Shown: piece by piece, positions 55,147 through 64,000 of the stretch
How positions within the stretch are numbered: the first letter of the stretch is position 1
Layout of the letters: each line of letters opens with the position of its first letter
Assembly (NCBI GenBank): GCA_024397955.1
Contig: CP073744.1
Coordinates: 2,639,501-2,703,500, forward strand
Reading direction: 5' to 3'
DNA length: 64,000 bases
Source: a bacterium SCSIO 12696
GTDB taxonomy: Bacteria; Pseudomonadota; Gammaproteobacteria; Pseudomonadales; Porticoccaceae
Program-made: the position numbers and the translations under genes
The notes under the pieces: model-generated
What the model was told of the DNA's origin: nothing
Databases searched by the model: none
The model's input: the letters and a program-made list of their open reading frames with translations, nothing else

Positions 55147-55467
55147 ATGAACGAAAGCGAATTCACCCAGATTGCCGACCAGCTGATGATTGATATTGAG
55201 GAGGCGGTGGACGCCAGTGGTGTAGATATCGATTACGAGGGTAACAATGGGGTACTGACGCTCACCATGGAGGCCAATGGCTCGGTGGTGATTGTGTCCC
55301 GGCAAACCGCAGTGGCGCAAATATGGGTGGCCGCGCGTTCTGGGGGATATCACTTTACTTATGAGTCGAAACAGTGGATTTGCACAACCACTCGGGAGAC
55401 TCTGCAGGAATTGATGGCCCGAGTATGCACGGAGCAGGCAGGGGAAAACGTGGCCCTGGATTTTTAG
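55147..55467 (+). CDS. cyaY: iron-sulfur assembly protein CyaY (frataxin)
   Basis: Bacterial frataxin that regulates IscS-dependent iron-sulfur cluster assembly. It has 106 residues, the E. coli length. Acidic first helix FTQIADQLMIDIEEAVD, beta-sheet core DYEGNNGVLTLTMEANGSVV, then VAQIWVAARSGGYHF and WICTTTRETL. The ATG at 55147 matches the family. The 106-bp gap to lptM contains a small hairpin (CCGGCC ATA GGCCGG, 55082-55096). Confidence 0.95.
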   Translation: MNESEFTQIADQLMIDIEEAVDASGVDIDYEGNNGVLTLTMEANGSVVIVSRQTAVAQIWVAARSGGYHFTYESKQWICTTTRETLQELMARVCTEQAGENVALDF

Positions 55468-55470
55468 GCG

Positions 55471-57645
55471 TTATCCCACAGATGCTGTGGTTGCTGCTGG
55501 TGCCTGCTGCTGCCATTTTTGCAGGTAGGGCAACACCTGCTCTGCACCGATAGGTTTGGAAAAATAGTACCCCTGAGCATAGTTGCAACCCAAGTCGATA
55601 AGCTTATCCAGTTGGGCCTGCTCTTCGACTCCCTCCGCCACCACTTTGATGTTAAGACTTTTTGCCATAGCGATAATGGTGGATACCAACGTAAAGTCGT
55701 CTTCCTGAGTGGTGAATTCCGAGATAAAAGAACGGTCGATTTTCAAAATATCGATGGGGAATTTGCGCAGATAACTGAGAGATGAATAGCCGGTGCCAAA
55801 GTCGTCGATGGCTATCTGGGTACCGGCGTTTTTCAACTTGTTGAAGTAACGCTTTTGATCCAGGTTATCTGGTGCCAGGATACTTTCGGTGACTTCAAAA
55901 CAGATAGCTCGCGGGGGCAACTGGTGGTGCTGCAGAACATCCAGCCAGTTGGGCTCTGCCTCCCCTGCGCGTGGAAACTCTTTGGCAGAGCGGTTAATGG
56001 CGAACTGTAAGTGATCAAACCCCGCGAGGTGCAATTGCTTTAGCAGCTGGCAGCTTTTCTCCAGTATTTGTTCGCCGATCTTGGGAATCATGCCGAATTC
56101 TTCCGCCACCGGAATAAACTCCACCGGTGACACAAAGCGCCCCTGATGCTCCCACCGGGCCAGCGCTTCAAATTTCTCTACCTGACCATTTTCGATGTTG
56201 ATGATCGGTTGATAGGCGACACTAATGGCTTGTTCTGCCAGGGCTTCTTCCAATTGGTGTTTGAGCACCAGCCGACGTTCCGCTTGTTGCTGCATCGTGG
56301 GTGTGAAAAAACTGTAGCAGTTTTTGCCAAGCCCTTTGGCGCTGTACATGGCTTGGTCGGCGTAGCTAAGCAGCTTTTCGGGATTGTCACCGTCCTGGGG
56401 GTAAACCGCGATGCCGACGCTGCCCGTAATACTGACCGGGTGCTGGTTTAATTCCAGCGGTTGCGCCAGCTGCTCAAGCAACTTTTCCGCGATGACTTCA
56501 GCGTGTTCCGGATTTTCCAAATTGTTGACGATAACCGTGAATTCATCGCCTCCCAAGCGGGCGACGGTGTCGGTTTCGCGCAATTGTTTGGTGAGTCGTT
56601 TGGCCACCAGTCGCAATAGCTGATCACCTGCCTGGTGCCCCAGAGAGTCGTTGACGGTTTTGAACATATCCAGGTCGAGGAACAGCACCGCGCAGTGTTT
56701 GTCGTTGCGTTTACTCAACTGGATGGCGTCGTTTAAACGACTGAGAAATAGGTGGCGGTTGGGGAGTTGGGTGACTGGGTCGTAGTTGGCTTGGAAGCGG
56801 ATTTTCTGTTCTGCCGCTTTGCGGTCGCTGATGTCAGAGGCCAGGATAACGTAGTACTCAACGTCTCCCTGCAGGTTCTTTAAGAACGTATTGGTTTGCC
56901 AAGTGGGAACCAGCTCACCGCGTTTGTTTTTGCCCCAGACCTCTCCGGTCCAGACGCCTTTCTCGTGGATGGCTTTGTAAATGCTTTCGTAGTATTCGAT
57001 GCTGTGGTAGTCGCTGCGCAACAGACTGGTTGGCTGGCCTTTTAGCTCTTCTGCGCTGTACCCGGTGAGGCGACTGAACGCCGGATTGGTGTGAATAATG
57101 TGGCGGTTGTAATCACACACTGCAATGCCTTCACCAATGGTATCGAGAATCGTATCAGTGAGCAGCATATGCTGCTGGTTGCGAATATGTTCCAAGTGGC
57201 TGGTAATTAATTCTGCGGCCATCTGGAATAGTGCTTTTATGTTGGCTTCTGCGCCCAATGGCAATTCGTTGTCGAACAATGCGCTGAGTATGCCGATTAC
57301 CTTGCCTTCGCTGCACACCAACGGAACGCCGATATAAGAGTGAACCCCCAAGTCCACCAAAATTCTGTCTTCCGGGTATTGCTGCTGGACGTTACCGTTA
57401 ATCAGGCAAACATCACCGCAATACACGTCCGCACAAGGAGTGTCTGACAGGTCGTATTGAATGTTGTCGACCACTTCCCCATTCACCACATAAGCCAGGG
57501 TATGACAGGTATTTTCAGCACCAAGCTCGCCAATTAACACATGGTTGGCGTTGAGGCTCTGGCCCAGGCGCAATGCCGTGGTGGCCAAAAAGTTATGGTC
57601 CTCGGTGAGGTTCCAGTTAATACCGCTGAGTCGAGTGTGATCCAC
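55471..57645 (-). CDS. GAF-PAS-GGDEF-EAL cyclic-di-GMP turnover protein
   Basis: A 724-residue cytoplasmic signalling protein with no membrane segment. Domains in order: GAF (about 15-150), PAS (about 160-275), GGDEF (about 290-450), EAL (about 465-715). The cyclase site is intact (ARLGGDEFTV) with the inhibitory RETD five residues before it. The EAL domain keeps FEALARW, CFEVTES, AIDDFGTGYSSL, LKIDRSF, VAEGVEE and AQGYYFSKPI, so phosphodiesterase activity is also likely. Which activity dominates cannot be read. The start is GTG. It is convergent with cyaY. Confidence 0.93.
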   Translation of the reverse strand: MDHTRLSGINWNLTEDHNFLATTALRLGQSLNANHVLIGELGAENTCHTLAYVVNGEVVDNIQYDLSDTPCADVYCGDVCLINGNVQQQYPEDRILVDLGVHSYIGVPLVCSEGKVIGILSALFDNELPLGAEANIKALFQMAAELITSHLEHIRNQQHMLLTDTILDTIGEGIAVCDYNRHIIHTNPAFSRLTGYSAEELKGQPTSLLRSDYHSIEYYESIYKAIHEKGVWTGEVWGKNKRGELVPTWQTNTFLKNLQGDVEYYVILASDISDRKAAEQKIRFQANYDPVTQLPNRHLFLSRLNDAIQLSKRNDKHCAVLFLDLDMFKTVNDSLGHQAGDQLLRLVAKRLTKQLRETDTVARLGGDEFTVIVNNLENPEHAEVIAEKLLEQLAQPLELNQHPVSITGSVGIAVYPQDGDNPEKLLSYADQAMYSAKGLGKNCYSFFTPTMQQQAERRLVLKHQLEEALAEQAISVAYQPIINIENGQVEKFEALARWEHQGRFVSPVEFIPVAEEFGMIPKIGEQILEKSCQLLKQLHLAGFDHLQFAINRSAKEFPRAGEAEPNWLDVLQHHQLPPRAICFEVTESILAPDNLDQKRYFNKLKNAGTQIAIDDFGTGYSSLSYLRKFPIDILKIDRSFISEFTTQEDDFTLVSTIIAMAKSLNIKVVAEGVEEQAQLDKLIDLGCNYAQGYYFSKPIGAEQVLPYLQKWQQQAPAATTASVG

Positions 57646-57827
57646 AGTTCTTTACTTATTATTGGGTTCGACGGTTGTGAACCAGTATATCGGCACCAAC
57701 AACGAAAAAATGAAGGCTATTTCGCACTGTGTGACCTTGGAGATGATGGGTAAAAATGTGAAAAGGTCGAGGTTTTTCCCCGGTGGGAGCTCTACACTGA
57801 CTATCAATAACTTTTTTTAGGTGCTCT

Positions 57828-58097
57828 ATGGAGATCAATTCTGCGTTTAATGCCGGTTTGCAAGGCATTCAAAACAGCCAACAAAGGTTGGAGCAAAACG
57901 CTGAAAATATTGCCAGTGTAGCGGTGACTGAGAATCGTCGTACTGACAACAACGAAGCCCCGCAGCCGCAATCGTCGGTAAATGTGGCTGAGGAGCTGGT
58001 GGATTTGCGCCAGAATGAACTGGCCTATAAAGCCTCGATTGAGGTGGTGCGCAACGCCGATCAATTGCTCAGTAAGTTTGTGGATGAGTTGGTATAA
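57828..58097 (+). CDS. small protein resembling the ends of flagellar rod/hook proteins
   Basis: An 89-residue protein. The N-terminal half (INSAFNAGLQGIQNSQQRLE, then QNAENIAS) resembles the N-terminal helix of FlgB/FlgC/FlgE rod proteins. The C-terminal half (AEELVDLRQNELAYKASIEV, then VRNADQLLSKFVDEL) matches the flagellar basal-body C-terminal motif. Both ends are joined directly with no middle domain. No flagellar genes are near. It is a known type of orphan gene in Pseudomonas-like genomes; function unknown. AGGTG lies before the ATG. Confidence 0.75.
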   Translation: MEINSAFNAGLQGIQNSQQRLEQNAENIASVAVTENRRTDNNEAPQPQSSVNVAEELVDLRQNELAYKASIEVVRNADQLLSKFVDELV

Positions 58098-58282
58098 CCA
58101 CTTTCGACCTTAACAAATCTCTATTCTCCTGCACGTTCACCACAATTCGTGCTTATTTCCCTAAAATTCATACTCTATTACCATTGTCCGGCGCCCAAAT
58201 TCCGTTGATACTCAGCAATCGGTGAGATACTGCGCATTGCATCCCCGAAAACAGCAATAAAAATACTTTCTGACTGGATGTT

Positions 58283-59350
58283 ATGGATCTGGACGAATTC
58301 GAGGGCCACTTGCCCCCACCGACACCGGATGCCCTGCTGCCCAATTTGTGCAGAGGCGGCGAAGGTCTGTTGTCAGTTATTGTTATTACCGAGTTATTGG
58401 CAATCTTGATTGTTATTGCTGGCAGTGGTGTTGCTGGCTTTGATTGGATTGAACTTGGCAAAGTATCCATGCTAGCGCTGTGGATATCTCTTCTCAGCGC
58501 GGTTGTTCTTTGTAAAACCCGTACCCTGTTCGCTCGCTGGGGCTTGCGTATGGCCGCCATCGCCAGCTTGGTGGCTATTGTACTGGTGGCTCTGGTATGC
58601 AGTGTGCTTCTGATGTGGTTGACCGGACTTTTGGGTATCGGTAACGGCATCGACGGTTTGCAGTTGGTGGATATTGCGGTTGTTACCATTATTCCGGCAG
58701 GTATCCTGCTGCGTTACCTTTACTTGCAGCAGCAGCTGCGCCTGCAGCAGAAAGCCGAGTTGGAATCTCGTATTCAGGCACTGCAGTCTCGTATTCGTCC
58801 GCATTTTTTGTTTAACAGTATGAACATGATCGCCTCGTTGATTGGCTCTGACCCGGATAAGGCAGAGCGGGTGGTGGAAGATCTGTCGGACCTGTTTCGT
58901 TGCGCGCTCAGTGAATTCCATACCTTGGTGCCACTGCGAGATGAGTTGAGTTTGTGCCGCCGCTACCTTTCCCTTGAGGGTTTGCGGTTGGGAGACCGGC
59001 TCAACGTGGAATGGCAGATCGGTGACTATGGTGAGGGGGTCCGAATCCCTTCGCTGGCGCTACAACCGGTGCTGGAGAATGCTATCTATCATGGCATCCA
59101 GTTATTGCCGGGGGGCGGCACCATTAAAATATCTCTGCAGCGAGAGGGAGATCGATTGACTTTCGAAGTCAATAATCCCCGCTCGCCAATTATGGAAAGC
59201 CATCGTGGCAGTCGAATAGCGTTGACCAATATTCGCCGTCGTCTGGAGGCACACTTTGGCAACAGTGCTACAGTTACTGCGCAGGAAGGCGATAATTGCT
59301 ACATTACAACCATCAGCTATCCAATTATTGATTCCATGGCAGAAGTATAA
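58283..59350 (+). CDS. algZ: sensor histidine kinase AlgZ (FimS), LytS-like
   Basis: A 355-residue inner-membrane kinase. About four helices lie between residues 28 and 150; the His-kinase domain follows with the phospho-acceptor His in RIRPHFLFNSMNMIASL near 172, LQPVLENAIYHGIQ, and an incomplete ATP lid, as usual for the LytS/YehU type. In Pseudomonas AlgZ acts with AlgR on alginate, twitching and virulence; the regulon here is unknown. algR follows 30 nt later. Confidence 0.9.
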   Translation: MDLDEFEGHLPPPTPDALLPNLCRGGEGLLSVIVITELLAILIVIAGSGVAGFDWIELGKVSMLALWISLLSAVVLCKTRTLFARWGLRMAAIASLVAIVLVALVCSVLLMWLTGLLGIGNGIDGLQLVDIAVVTIIPAGILLRYLYLQQQLRLQQKAELESRIQALQSRIRPHFLFNSMNMIASLIGSDPDKAERVVEDLSDLFRCALSEFHTLVPLRDELSLCRRYLSLEGLRLGDRLNVEWQIGDYGEGVRIPSLALQPVLENAIYHGIQLLPGGGTIKISLQREGDRLTFEVNNPRSPIMESHRGSRIALTNIRRRLEAHFGNSATVTAQEGDNCYITTISYPIIDSMAEV

Positions 59351-59380
59351 AAAACAACAAGCTGGTTTGGGGGAATAACC

Positions 59381-60115
59381 ATGAAAGTCCTGATAGTCGA
59401 TGATGAGCCTCTGGCGCGGGAGCGCCTGGCCAGAATGACATCAATGATTGAATGCTGCGAAGTGGTTGGCCAGGCAGGCTCCGGCAGTGATGCCATTGAG
59501 CTGGCGCGTATGGTGTCACCGGATGTGATTTTACTGGATGTGCGTATGCCCGGTATGGATGGCCTGGCGGCGGCACAACATATGGCTGAATTTGATCCCC
59601 CGCCAGCGGTTATCTTTTGTACCGCTTACGACGATTACGCGGTGCAGGCGTTCTCATCACAGGCGGTGGGATATTTACTGAAACCGGTAAAACAGCCTGA
59701 TCTGGAGCAAGCAATTTCCCGTGCCAGGCGGCTTAATAAAGCCCAATTGGATGAACTGGAGCAGGTGCCAGGTTTGTCTGGCCGTCGGGCCCATGTGAGC
59801 TCTAAAAATCGCCGCGGGGTGGAGTTGGTGCCGGTGTCCAATATTCGCCTGTTCCAGGCGGACAATAAATACGTGACTGCGTATCACACCGAAGGTGAAG
59901 CCCTGCTGGACGAAACCCTGAAAGACCTGGAAGCTGAATTTGAAGGCTTGTTTGAACGTATCCACCGCAATGCGCTGGTTTCCATTCCCCATATCGAAGG
60001 CTTGGAGCGCAATCAGGATGGCCAATATTTTGTGCGCCTCGCTGGGCTGGATATAAAGCCCCAGGTCAGTCGCCGTCACGTGTCTCAGTTAAGGAAGCTG
60101 CTCGATAAATTGTAA
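59381..60115 (+). CDS. algR: LytTR-type response regulator AlgR
   Basis: A 244-residue regulator. The receiver domain starts MKVLIVDDEPLARERLARM, with phospho-Asp near 54 in DVILLDVRMPGMD. The C-terminal LytTR DNA-binding domain (about 140-240) contains NIRLFQADNKYVTAYHTEGE and RIHRNALVSIPHIEGLE. Pair with AlgZ. A bidirectional terminator follows. Confidence 0.93.
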   Translation: MKVLIVDDEPLARERLARMTSMIECCEVVGQAGSGSDAIELARMVSPDVILLDVRMPGMDGLAAAQHMAEFDPPPAVIFCTAYDDYAVQAFSSQAVGYLLKPVKQPDLEQAISRARRLNKAQLDELEQVPGLSGRRAHVSSKNRRGVELVPVSNIRLFQADNKYVTAYHTEGEALLDETLKDLEAEFEGLFERIHRNALVSIPHIEGLERNQDGQYFVRLAGLDIKPQVSRRHVSQLRKLLDKL

Positions 60116-60162
60116 AACCCATCAAGCAGCTTACTACGAGCTGTTAGCAATGGGTGCTAAAT

Positions 60163-60198
60163 AAAAAAACCGAGCTCTGTAGTGGAGCTCGGTTTTTT
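60163..60198. terminator. bidirectional intrinsic terminator, algR / dolP
   Basis: AAAAAAA, CCGAGCTC (60170-60177), seven-nt loop, GAGCTCGG (60185-60192), TTTTTT. Works in both directions for the convergent algR and dolP transcripts. Confidence 0.92.
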
Positions 60199-60222
60199 GT
60201 TCAGCGCATACTGCTCGCCGCT

Positions 60223-60798
60223 TTATTCGTGATATTCAAATACTTTCACCACCCGTTTTACGCCACCGGTACGGCTGGCAATATTAGCCGCTTTGCGACC
60301 TTGCTCCTGGCTGACGATGCCCATCAGGTAGACCACATTGCCCTCAGTAATGATTTTGACATCAGAACCTTTAAAGTTTTTTTCCAGAATAAATTTGCTG
60401 CGTACTTTGGTGGTTAACCAGGTGTCAGTAGTGCGTGCCAGCAACGAAGACTTGCCAGAAATTTGCAGTTCATTGTGAACCTGACGAACACCACGAAATT
60501 TGCGCGCAGTGTCCCCCGCCAGAGTGCGTAAGTCAGCGCTGGGCACCTCACCGGTGAGCAGTACAATGCCGTTGTGAGCGTGTACGTTAACGTGGGCTCT
60601 ATCCAGCTCTTTGTGGGCTTTCTTAATGTTTACACCCACGGACACTTCGATTTGCAGATCGTTGAGGTCGGTCCCAATGGCGGTTTCATTGGGGTCCGGT
60701 TCAATCGGTTTTGTGGTGACGGCATCGACGATGGTGGTACAGCCAGTGGTCACTGCCAGGCAGGCAGCGAATAGTGTTGCTGTTAATGCTCGCAACAT
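60223..60798 (-). CDS. dolP: DolP (YraP) BON-domain lipoprotein
   Basis: A 191-residue outer-membrane lipoprotein with two BON domains that supports outer-membrane integrity and BAM function. The signal is MLRALTATLFAACLAVTTGC (lipidated Cys 20). BON1 (about 45-115) includes NVHAHNGIVLLTGEVPS; BON2 (about 120-190) includes KIITEGNVVYLMGIVSQE. The start ATG overlaps the diaA stop by one base (TGATG). Fourth gene of lpoA-yraN-diaA-dolP. Confidence 0.93.
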   Translation of the reverse strand: MLRALTATLFAACLAVTTGCTTIVDAVTTKPIEPDPNETAIGTDLNDLQIEVSVGVNIKKAHKELDRAHVNVHAHNGIVLLTGEVPSADLRTLAGDTARKFRGVRQVHNELQISGKSSLLARTTDTWLTTKVRSKFILEKNFKGSDVKIITEGNVVYLMGIVSQEQGRKAANIASRTGGVKRVVKVFEYHE

Positions 60799-61385
60799 CA
60801 ATTAATCCCTCCAAACAATTGTTCATCAATCAAATCGCACAGGGCGAATAAACTCAAAAGTTGTATTTCCTGAATACGGTGCACATCACTTTGGTCGATG
60901 CTGATATTCAGGTCTTCGGCCCCCAGCAGTGAGCGCAAATTTGTGTCCCCTGACCCGGTAAACGCAATCAAATTGATATTGCGGTCGTGGGCGGCGTGAA
61001 TGGCCTGGGTCAGGTTGGCCGGGTCTTCACCGCTGCTGAACAAAATCAATAGATCGTTCGGCTCCGCAAGAGTTCGCACTTGCAGGCTGAATATTTCACT
61101 AAAGTTGTGCTGGTCGCCAATGCCACTGAGCAGGCCGCTGTCTGCTGTCAGGCAGATAGCGGAAAATCCAGGTCGTTCCAGACGACAGGGGTGCATCAGG
61201 TTTTGACACAGTGTACTGGCCAGTGAAGCACCGGTGCCATTGCCTGCACACAACAGCTTGCCACCGGCCAATAGTTGGGCAACACAACGCTCACTGGCAG
61301 CGACCAGCTTGGGCGCCAGTGCTTCGCCAACACTCATTTTTGCTTCGATGCTGCGATGAAACAGCTCAATGACCCGTTGTTCCAT
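60798..61385 (-). CDS. diaA: DiaA (GmhA-like SIS domain) DnaA-binding protein
   Basis: A 195-residue SIS-domain protein. In E. coli DiaA forms a tetramer that binds DnaA and times initiation; homologues are often labelled phosphoheptose isomerase. GGKLLCAGNGTGASLASTLC is the sugar-phosphate loop and ILFSSGEDPANLTQAI follows. Position between yraN and dolP favours DiaA rather than GmhA. Confidence 0.9.
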   Translation of the reverse strand: MEQRVIELFHRSIEAKMSVGEALAPKLVAASERCVAQLLAGGKLLCAGNGTGASLASTLCQNLMHPCRLERPGFSAICLTADSGLLSGIGDQHNFSEIFSLQVRTLAEPNDLLILFSSGEDPANLTQAIHAAHDRNINLIAFTGSGDTNLRSLLGAEDLNISIDQSDVHRIQEIQLLSLFALCDLIDEQLFGGIN

Positions 61386-61410
61386 GGATGACTATTCTAA
61401 ATGTGCTACA

Positions 61411-61794
61411 TCAGCTTGTGGCATTAAAGGCGTTGCGCAGCCACTGGATCTGGTAGCCGGGCGGCCACCGAGTCCACAGCTTGCTGGTGCCACTTTTGGG
61501 TGAAATGCATATGGTATCAAATCGACAGCTCGCTGTTTCTGCTAACTGCCGTTTTTGCAGGTAGTGGAGTGCAGTTTTTGTGAGGCGCTTTTGCTTATGG
61601 TAGTTAATGGATTCCGCAGCGCTGCCGAAGTGATCTTGTTGGCGATAGCGCACCTCCACAAACACCAGTTGCTCACCATCATTGGCAATGAGATCAATCT
61701 CACCACCGCGACAACGATAGTTGCGTTCGATGATGGTTAACCCCGCCCGAGCAAGGTATTGAGCTGCCAATTGTTCTGCTCGCTTACCGTCCAT
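61411..61794 (-). CDS. yraN: YraN family (UPF0102) endonuclease-fold protein
   Basis: A 127-residue protein with a nuclease-like fold: GKRAEQLAAQYLARAGLTII, then RCRGGEIDLIANDGEQLVFV and EVRYR. The D...EVR residues correspond to a PD-(D/E)XK site. The C-terminal part is WPPGYQIQWLRNAF. Function unknown. The ATG at 61794 gives the usual length; the longer frame overlaps lpoA. It starts 14 nt inside the lpoA 3' side boundary, just before the lpoA stop at 61808. Confidence 0.9.
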   Translation of the reverse strand: MDGKRAEQLAAQYLARAGLTIIERNYRCRGGEIDLIANDGEQLVFVEVRYRQQDHFGSAAESINYHKQKRLTKTALHYLQKRQLAETASCRFDTICISPKSGTSKLWTRWPPGYQIQWLRNAFNATS

Positions 61795-61807
61795 GGTGAG
61801 TGTCTTT

Positions 61808-63709
61808 TTACAATGGTTGGTCGGGCAATCGCGCTCGCCGCACTTTCCCAGCGCGAAACTCTGCCCAGGGTTGGCGCCGTTCAACCTGTTGTGTGGCTAC
61901 ATTCAGGCTGAGGTTGCCAGTGCTGCCAAACAGTTGGGTTTCCGGTAGCAGTTGCATTTGCAGTATGGCCTGGTGGATGCGGTAAGCGTCTTGCCCCAGG
62001 GCAAAAAAGTTGGCGACAAAATTGGCTTTAGGGATGCGGCTTTCCGCAATAGTGCCGGGTAGGGCCCAAGGCATGATGGAAAAGCGCACGTCGTCGAGGT
62101 CGCGGTTCTTACTGGCCTGAGGCTTGCCGTCGTATATTTGCGAAGTGGCATACACCGGCAGGTTATCTGCGTGGAAGAAATCCAGCATGGGCTTGATCTG
62201 ACGGCCTTCTTCTGGAAATGAAAACAGGAACACCATGTCCAAATCGTCGCGGCGGTGTAGGGGTTCTGATTTGAGGCGCTTGCCGAGCACATTGGCCAAT
62301 CGGTTGGTGCGCTGCTGGCTCTGGTTAATCAACAGAGCGTTTTTAACCGCCTCTTTAAAGTCCACCTGTCCGCGGCGGTAATTGAGAATCTCCACCAGTT
62401 CGCCGCCGTGGCTCTGCCATTGCTCCTGAAAAGCAGCCAGAGTGCGTTCACCCAGTGGTGTATTCGGCACAATGGCCAGTGCCCGGCGGTGGCCTTCAAG
62501 CCAGGCACGGTCGGCAGCCTGGCGGGCTTCACTGCTGGCAGAAAGACCAAACTGCACCAAACCACCGGCGCCAACCGCCAGCGGGTCTTGCAGGTAGGTG
62601 AGTGAGAGTGTGGGCACGGGCAGCTCGCCCATTTGGTTGAGCTGGGCGACGTTGTTTTTAGTGAGCGGGCCAATCACCATCTCGGCGCCATCGTCGATGG
62701 CCTGGCGGTACAGGGCTTGTATATCCGGGTCAGCGGATGTGTCGTACACATGAATCGCTGGGGGAGTGTTGCCTTTTGCCAGAACTTCGTAATAGGCGGC
62801 CATAAAACCATCACGTATGGTATTGCCCGCGTCGGCAAGTTCCTTGCTGCCGCTCATGGGTAGCAACAAGGCCAGTTTTTGCGGCAAACGGTTAGCAATA
62901 GTGCGAATGTCATTCAGGCTTGCTGGGGGGTAGAGTGCACCAGGGTGCCAGGCCCAATTTCGCTGCCAGTTATCAATGGCCCGTTGCAGCCCTTCAATAT
63001 CTCCCTGGTTGCTGCGACTGATTTGCGCCAGTTGGTACCAGCCTTTTAGCACCTGTTGTTTTTCCCCAACGGCCAATTTTTGCAAATCCAGTTGCGGAAT
63101 CAGGGTCAGTAATTGCCACAGTTGTTGGTGGATTTTGCTGATTTCTGCAGGGTCTGCAATGCTGTTGCTGAGTGCCACATACTCTTCCACACTGCGTTGT
63201 TCTTCCCCAAGAATGGCAAACACCGTTGCTCGGTGGCGATGCCAGCGCTGTTGAAACTCTACCGGCAAGTCGCGCCACATACGTTCCAGGGCCGGGTGAG
63301 TGAGGTGATGGCGAGCGCTGAAAAAATTATCTTCGTTCAGAGCCAGCTCTGCACTCAGCAGGCTGTATCGAGCCAGTGGCTGCAGCGTTAATACGCCGGG
63401 TTCTACTTCAGACAGTACCCTCTGGGCATCACTGAATTGACCCCCGTTGGCCAGCAGTTCGGCTGCGTCCAAAAACAAAGACTGGCGCTGTGTTGAGTTA
63501 GCACTGGCAGCCCGTTGTAATAACTCATTAGCGCGCTGTACTTGTGCTTCCCCGGTTCGGTATTCTTGCCCACCTGGCTTGTTGGGTTGCGAAAAGCAGC
63601 CACTCATAATCAGGCTTACTGTCATGACTGCGATCATTGCCCTACGTCTCGAGGGCTTGTGCTTTTTGCCTGGTGAGTCGTGAACAATCTGGGAGAACAT
63701 AAACCTCAT
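61808..63709 (-). CDS. lpoA: LpoA, outer-membrane activator of penicillin-binding protein 1A
   Basis: A roughly 633-residue lipoprotein. The lipobox is SLIMSGC. The N-terminal half is helical TPR-like, the C-terminal half a periplasmic-binding-protein fold ([20 protein letters not shown] near 290, [18 protein letters not shown] near 505). It stimulates PBP1A from the outer membrane. Three starts are possible (TTG 63721, ATG 63709, ATG 63700); 63709 has AAGG eight nt upstream. It is divergent from rsmI, as in E. coli. Confidence 0.9.
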   Translation of the reverse strand: MRFMFSQIVHDSPGKKHKPSRRRAMIAVMTVSLIMSGCFSQPNKPGGQEYRTGEAQVQRANELLQRAASANSTQRQSLFLDAAELLANGGQFSDAQRVLSEVEPGVLTLQPLARYSLLSAELALNEDNFFSARHHLTHPALERMWRDLPVEFQQRWHRHRATVFAILGEEQRSVEEYVALSNSIADPAEISKIHQQLWQLLTLIPQLDLQKLAVGEKQQVLKGWYQLAQISRSNQGDIEGLQRAIDNWQRNWAWHPGALYPPASLNDIRTIANRLPQKLALLLPMSGSKELADAGNTIRDGFMAAYYEVLAKGNTPPAIHVYDTSADPDIQALYRQAIDDGAEMVIGPLTKNNVAQLNQMGELPVPTLSLTYLQDPLAVGAGGLVQFGLSASSEARQAADRAWLEGHRRALAIVPNTPLGERTLAAFQEQWQSHGGELVEILNYRRGQVDFKEAVKNALLINQSQQRTNRLANVLGKRLKSEPLHRRDDLDMVFLFSFPEEGRQIKPMLDFFHADNLPVYATSQIYDGKPQASKNRDLDDVRFSIMPWALPGTIAESRIPKANFVANFFALGQDAYRIHQAILQMQLLPETQLFGSTGNLSLNVATQQVERRQPWAEFRAGKVRRARLPDQPL

Positions 63710-63720
63710 GGGAACCTTCA

Positions 63721-64000
63721 ATGGCAGGTGAACTGTATATAGTGGCGACGCCTATCGGCAATCTGGGCGATATGGTACCTCGGGGTGTGGAGGTGCTTCA
63801 ATCAGCGGATTTGGTGGCAGCGGAAGATACTCGCCACAGTCGCCGTTTGCTGGATCACTTTAACATCGACAAACCGCTGGTGACCTACCATGACCACAGC
63901 GGTGGTGCCAAAGTGGATAGCTTATTGCAGGCCTTACAAAACGGCCAAACGGTGGCTTTAGTGTCTGATGCTGGCACGCCACTGATATCCGATCCGGGCT
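63721..64000 (+). CDS. rsmI: 16S rRNA 2'-O-ribose methyltransferase RsmI, N-terminal part
   Basis: SAM-dependent enzyme that methylates the ribose of C1402 in 16S rRNA. The visible 93 codons begin [20 protein letters not shown] and contain [19 protein letters not shown] and [16 protein letters not shown], the tetrapyrrole-methylase-fold motifs of the RsmI/YraL family. The gene runs past the right edge of the window. It is divergent from lpoA with almost no gap, so their promoters must overlap the two gene starts. Confidence 0.95.
   Translation, partial: MAGELYIVATPIGNLGDMVPRGVEVLQSADLVAAEDTRHSRRLLDHFNIDKPLVTYHDHSGGAKVDSLLQALQNGQTVALVSDAGTPLISDPG

Overview
The window is chromosomal DNA from a gammaproteobacterium. 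It is moderately GC-rich, densely coded, and has no phage, plasmid or rRNA genes. The best pointers are conserved gene neighbourhoods: rpsF-rpsR-rplI-dnaB, dksA-gluQ, cyaY / lptM-lysA-dapF-DUF484-xerC, ubiK-comM / glnK, algZ-algR, and lpoA-yraN-diaA-dolP beside rsmI. An ovothiol operon and many interspersed palindromic repeats suggest a marine or environmental lineage near Pseudomonadales/Cellvibrionales. That placement is inference.

Layout. 1-4.2 kb: the 3' part of rlmB, then a leftward operon for ovothiol (DUF3012 lipoprotein, OvoB-like PLP lyase, OvoA). 4.3-12.1 kb: a membrane protein, then a leftward six-gene cluster (RDD, SpoIIM, DUF4129, DUF4350, MoxR ATPase, DUF58) of unknown role. 12.3-18.2 kb: a phospholipid-type phosphatidyltransferase, the ribosomal rpsF operon with a structured leader, dnaB, panC and panD. 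18.2-32.8 kb: an orphan HAMP-GAF sensor, acs, an AT-rich islet of small exported proteins, a DECR2-like SDR, glutathione-dependent formaldehyde oxidation (adhC, fghA), a NYN-domain protein between direct repeats, uvrA, and a divergent fatty-acid hydroxylase/TetR pair with clear operators. 32.8-41.5 kb: gluQ, dksA, sfsA, pepD, modABC and a CPA2 cation antiporter.

41.5-43.3 kb is the most unusual part. Four copies of a roughly 100-nt transcription unit (promoter-like boxes, C-rich single-stranded stretches, strong intrinsic terminator) are present. One follows the antiporter on the + strand. Three lie in a 164-bp tandem array on the - strand. They look like a multicopy small-RNA family. A 173-bp MITE sits beside the single copy.

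43.3-64 kb: an RluA-type pseudouridine synthase, rep helicase, a DUF4268 nuclease-like protein, comM, ubiK, glnK (without amtB), DUF523, SIMPL, the xerC/dapF/lysA/lptM cluster, cyaY, a GAF-PAS-GGDEF-EAL protein, an orphan flagellar-rod-like protein, algZ-algR, the dolP-diaA-yraN-lpoA block, and the start of rsmI.

Several start codons are not ATG (TTG for ovoB, pepD and modA; GTG for rep, glnK, DUF58 and others). Many operons use 4-nt ATGA overlaps. I saw no tRNA, rRNA or CRISPR array. All functional calls are from reading the sequence; no database search was run.
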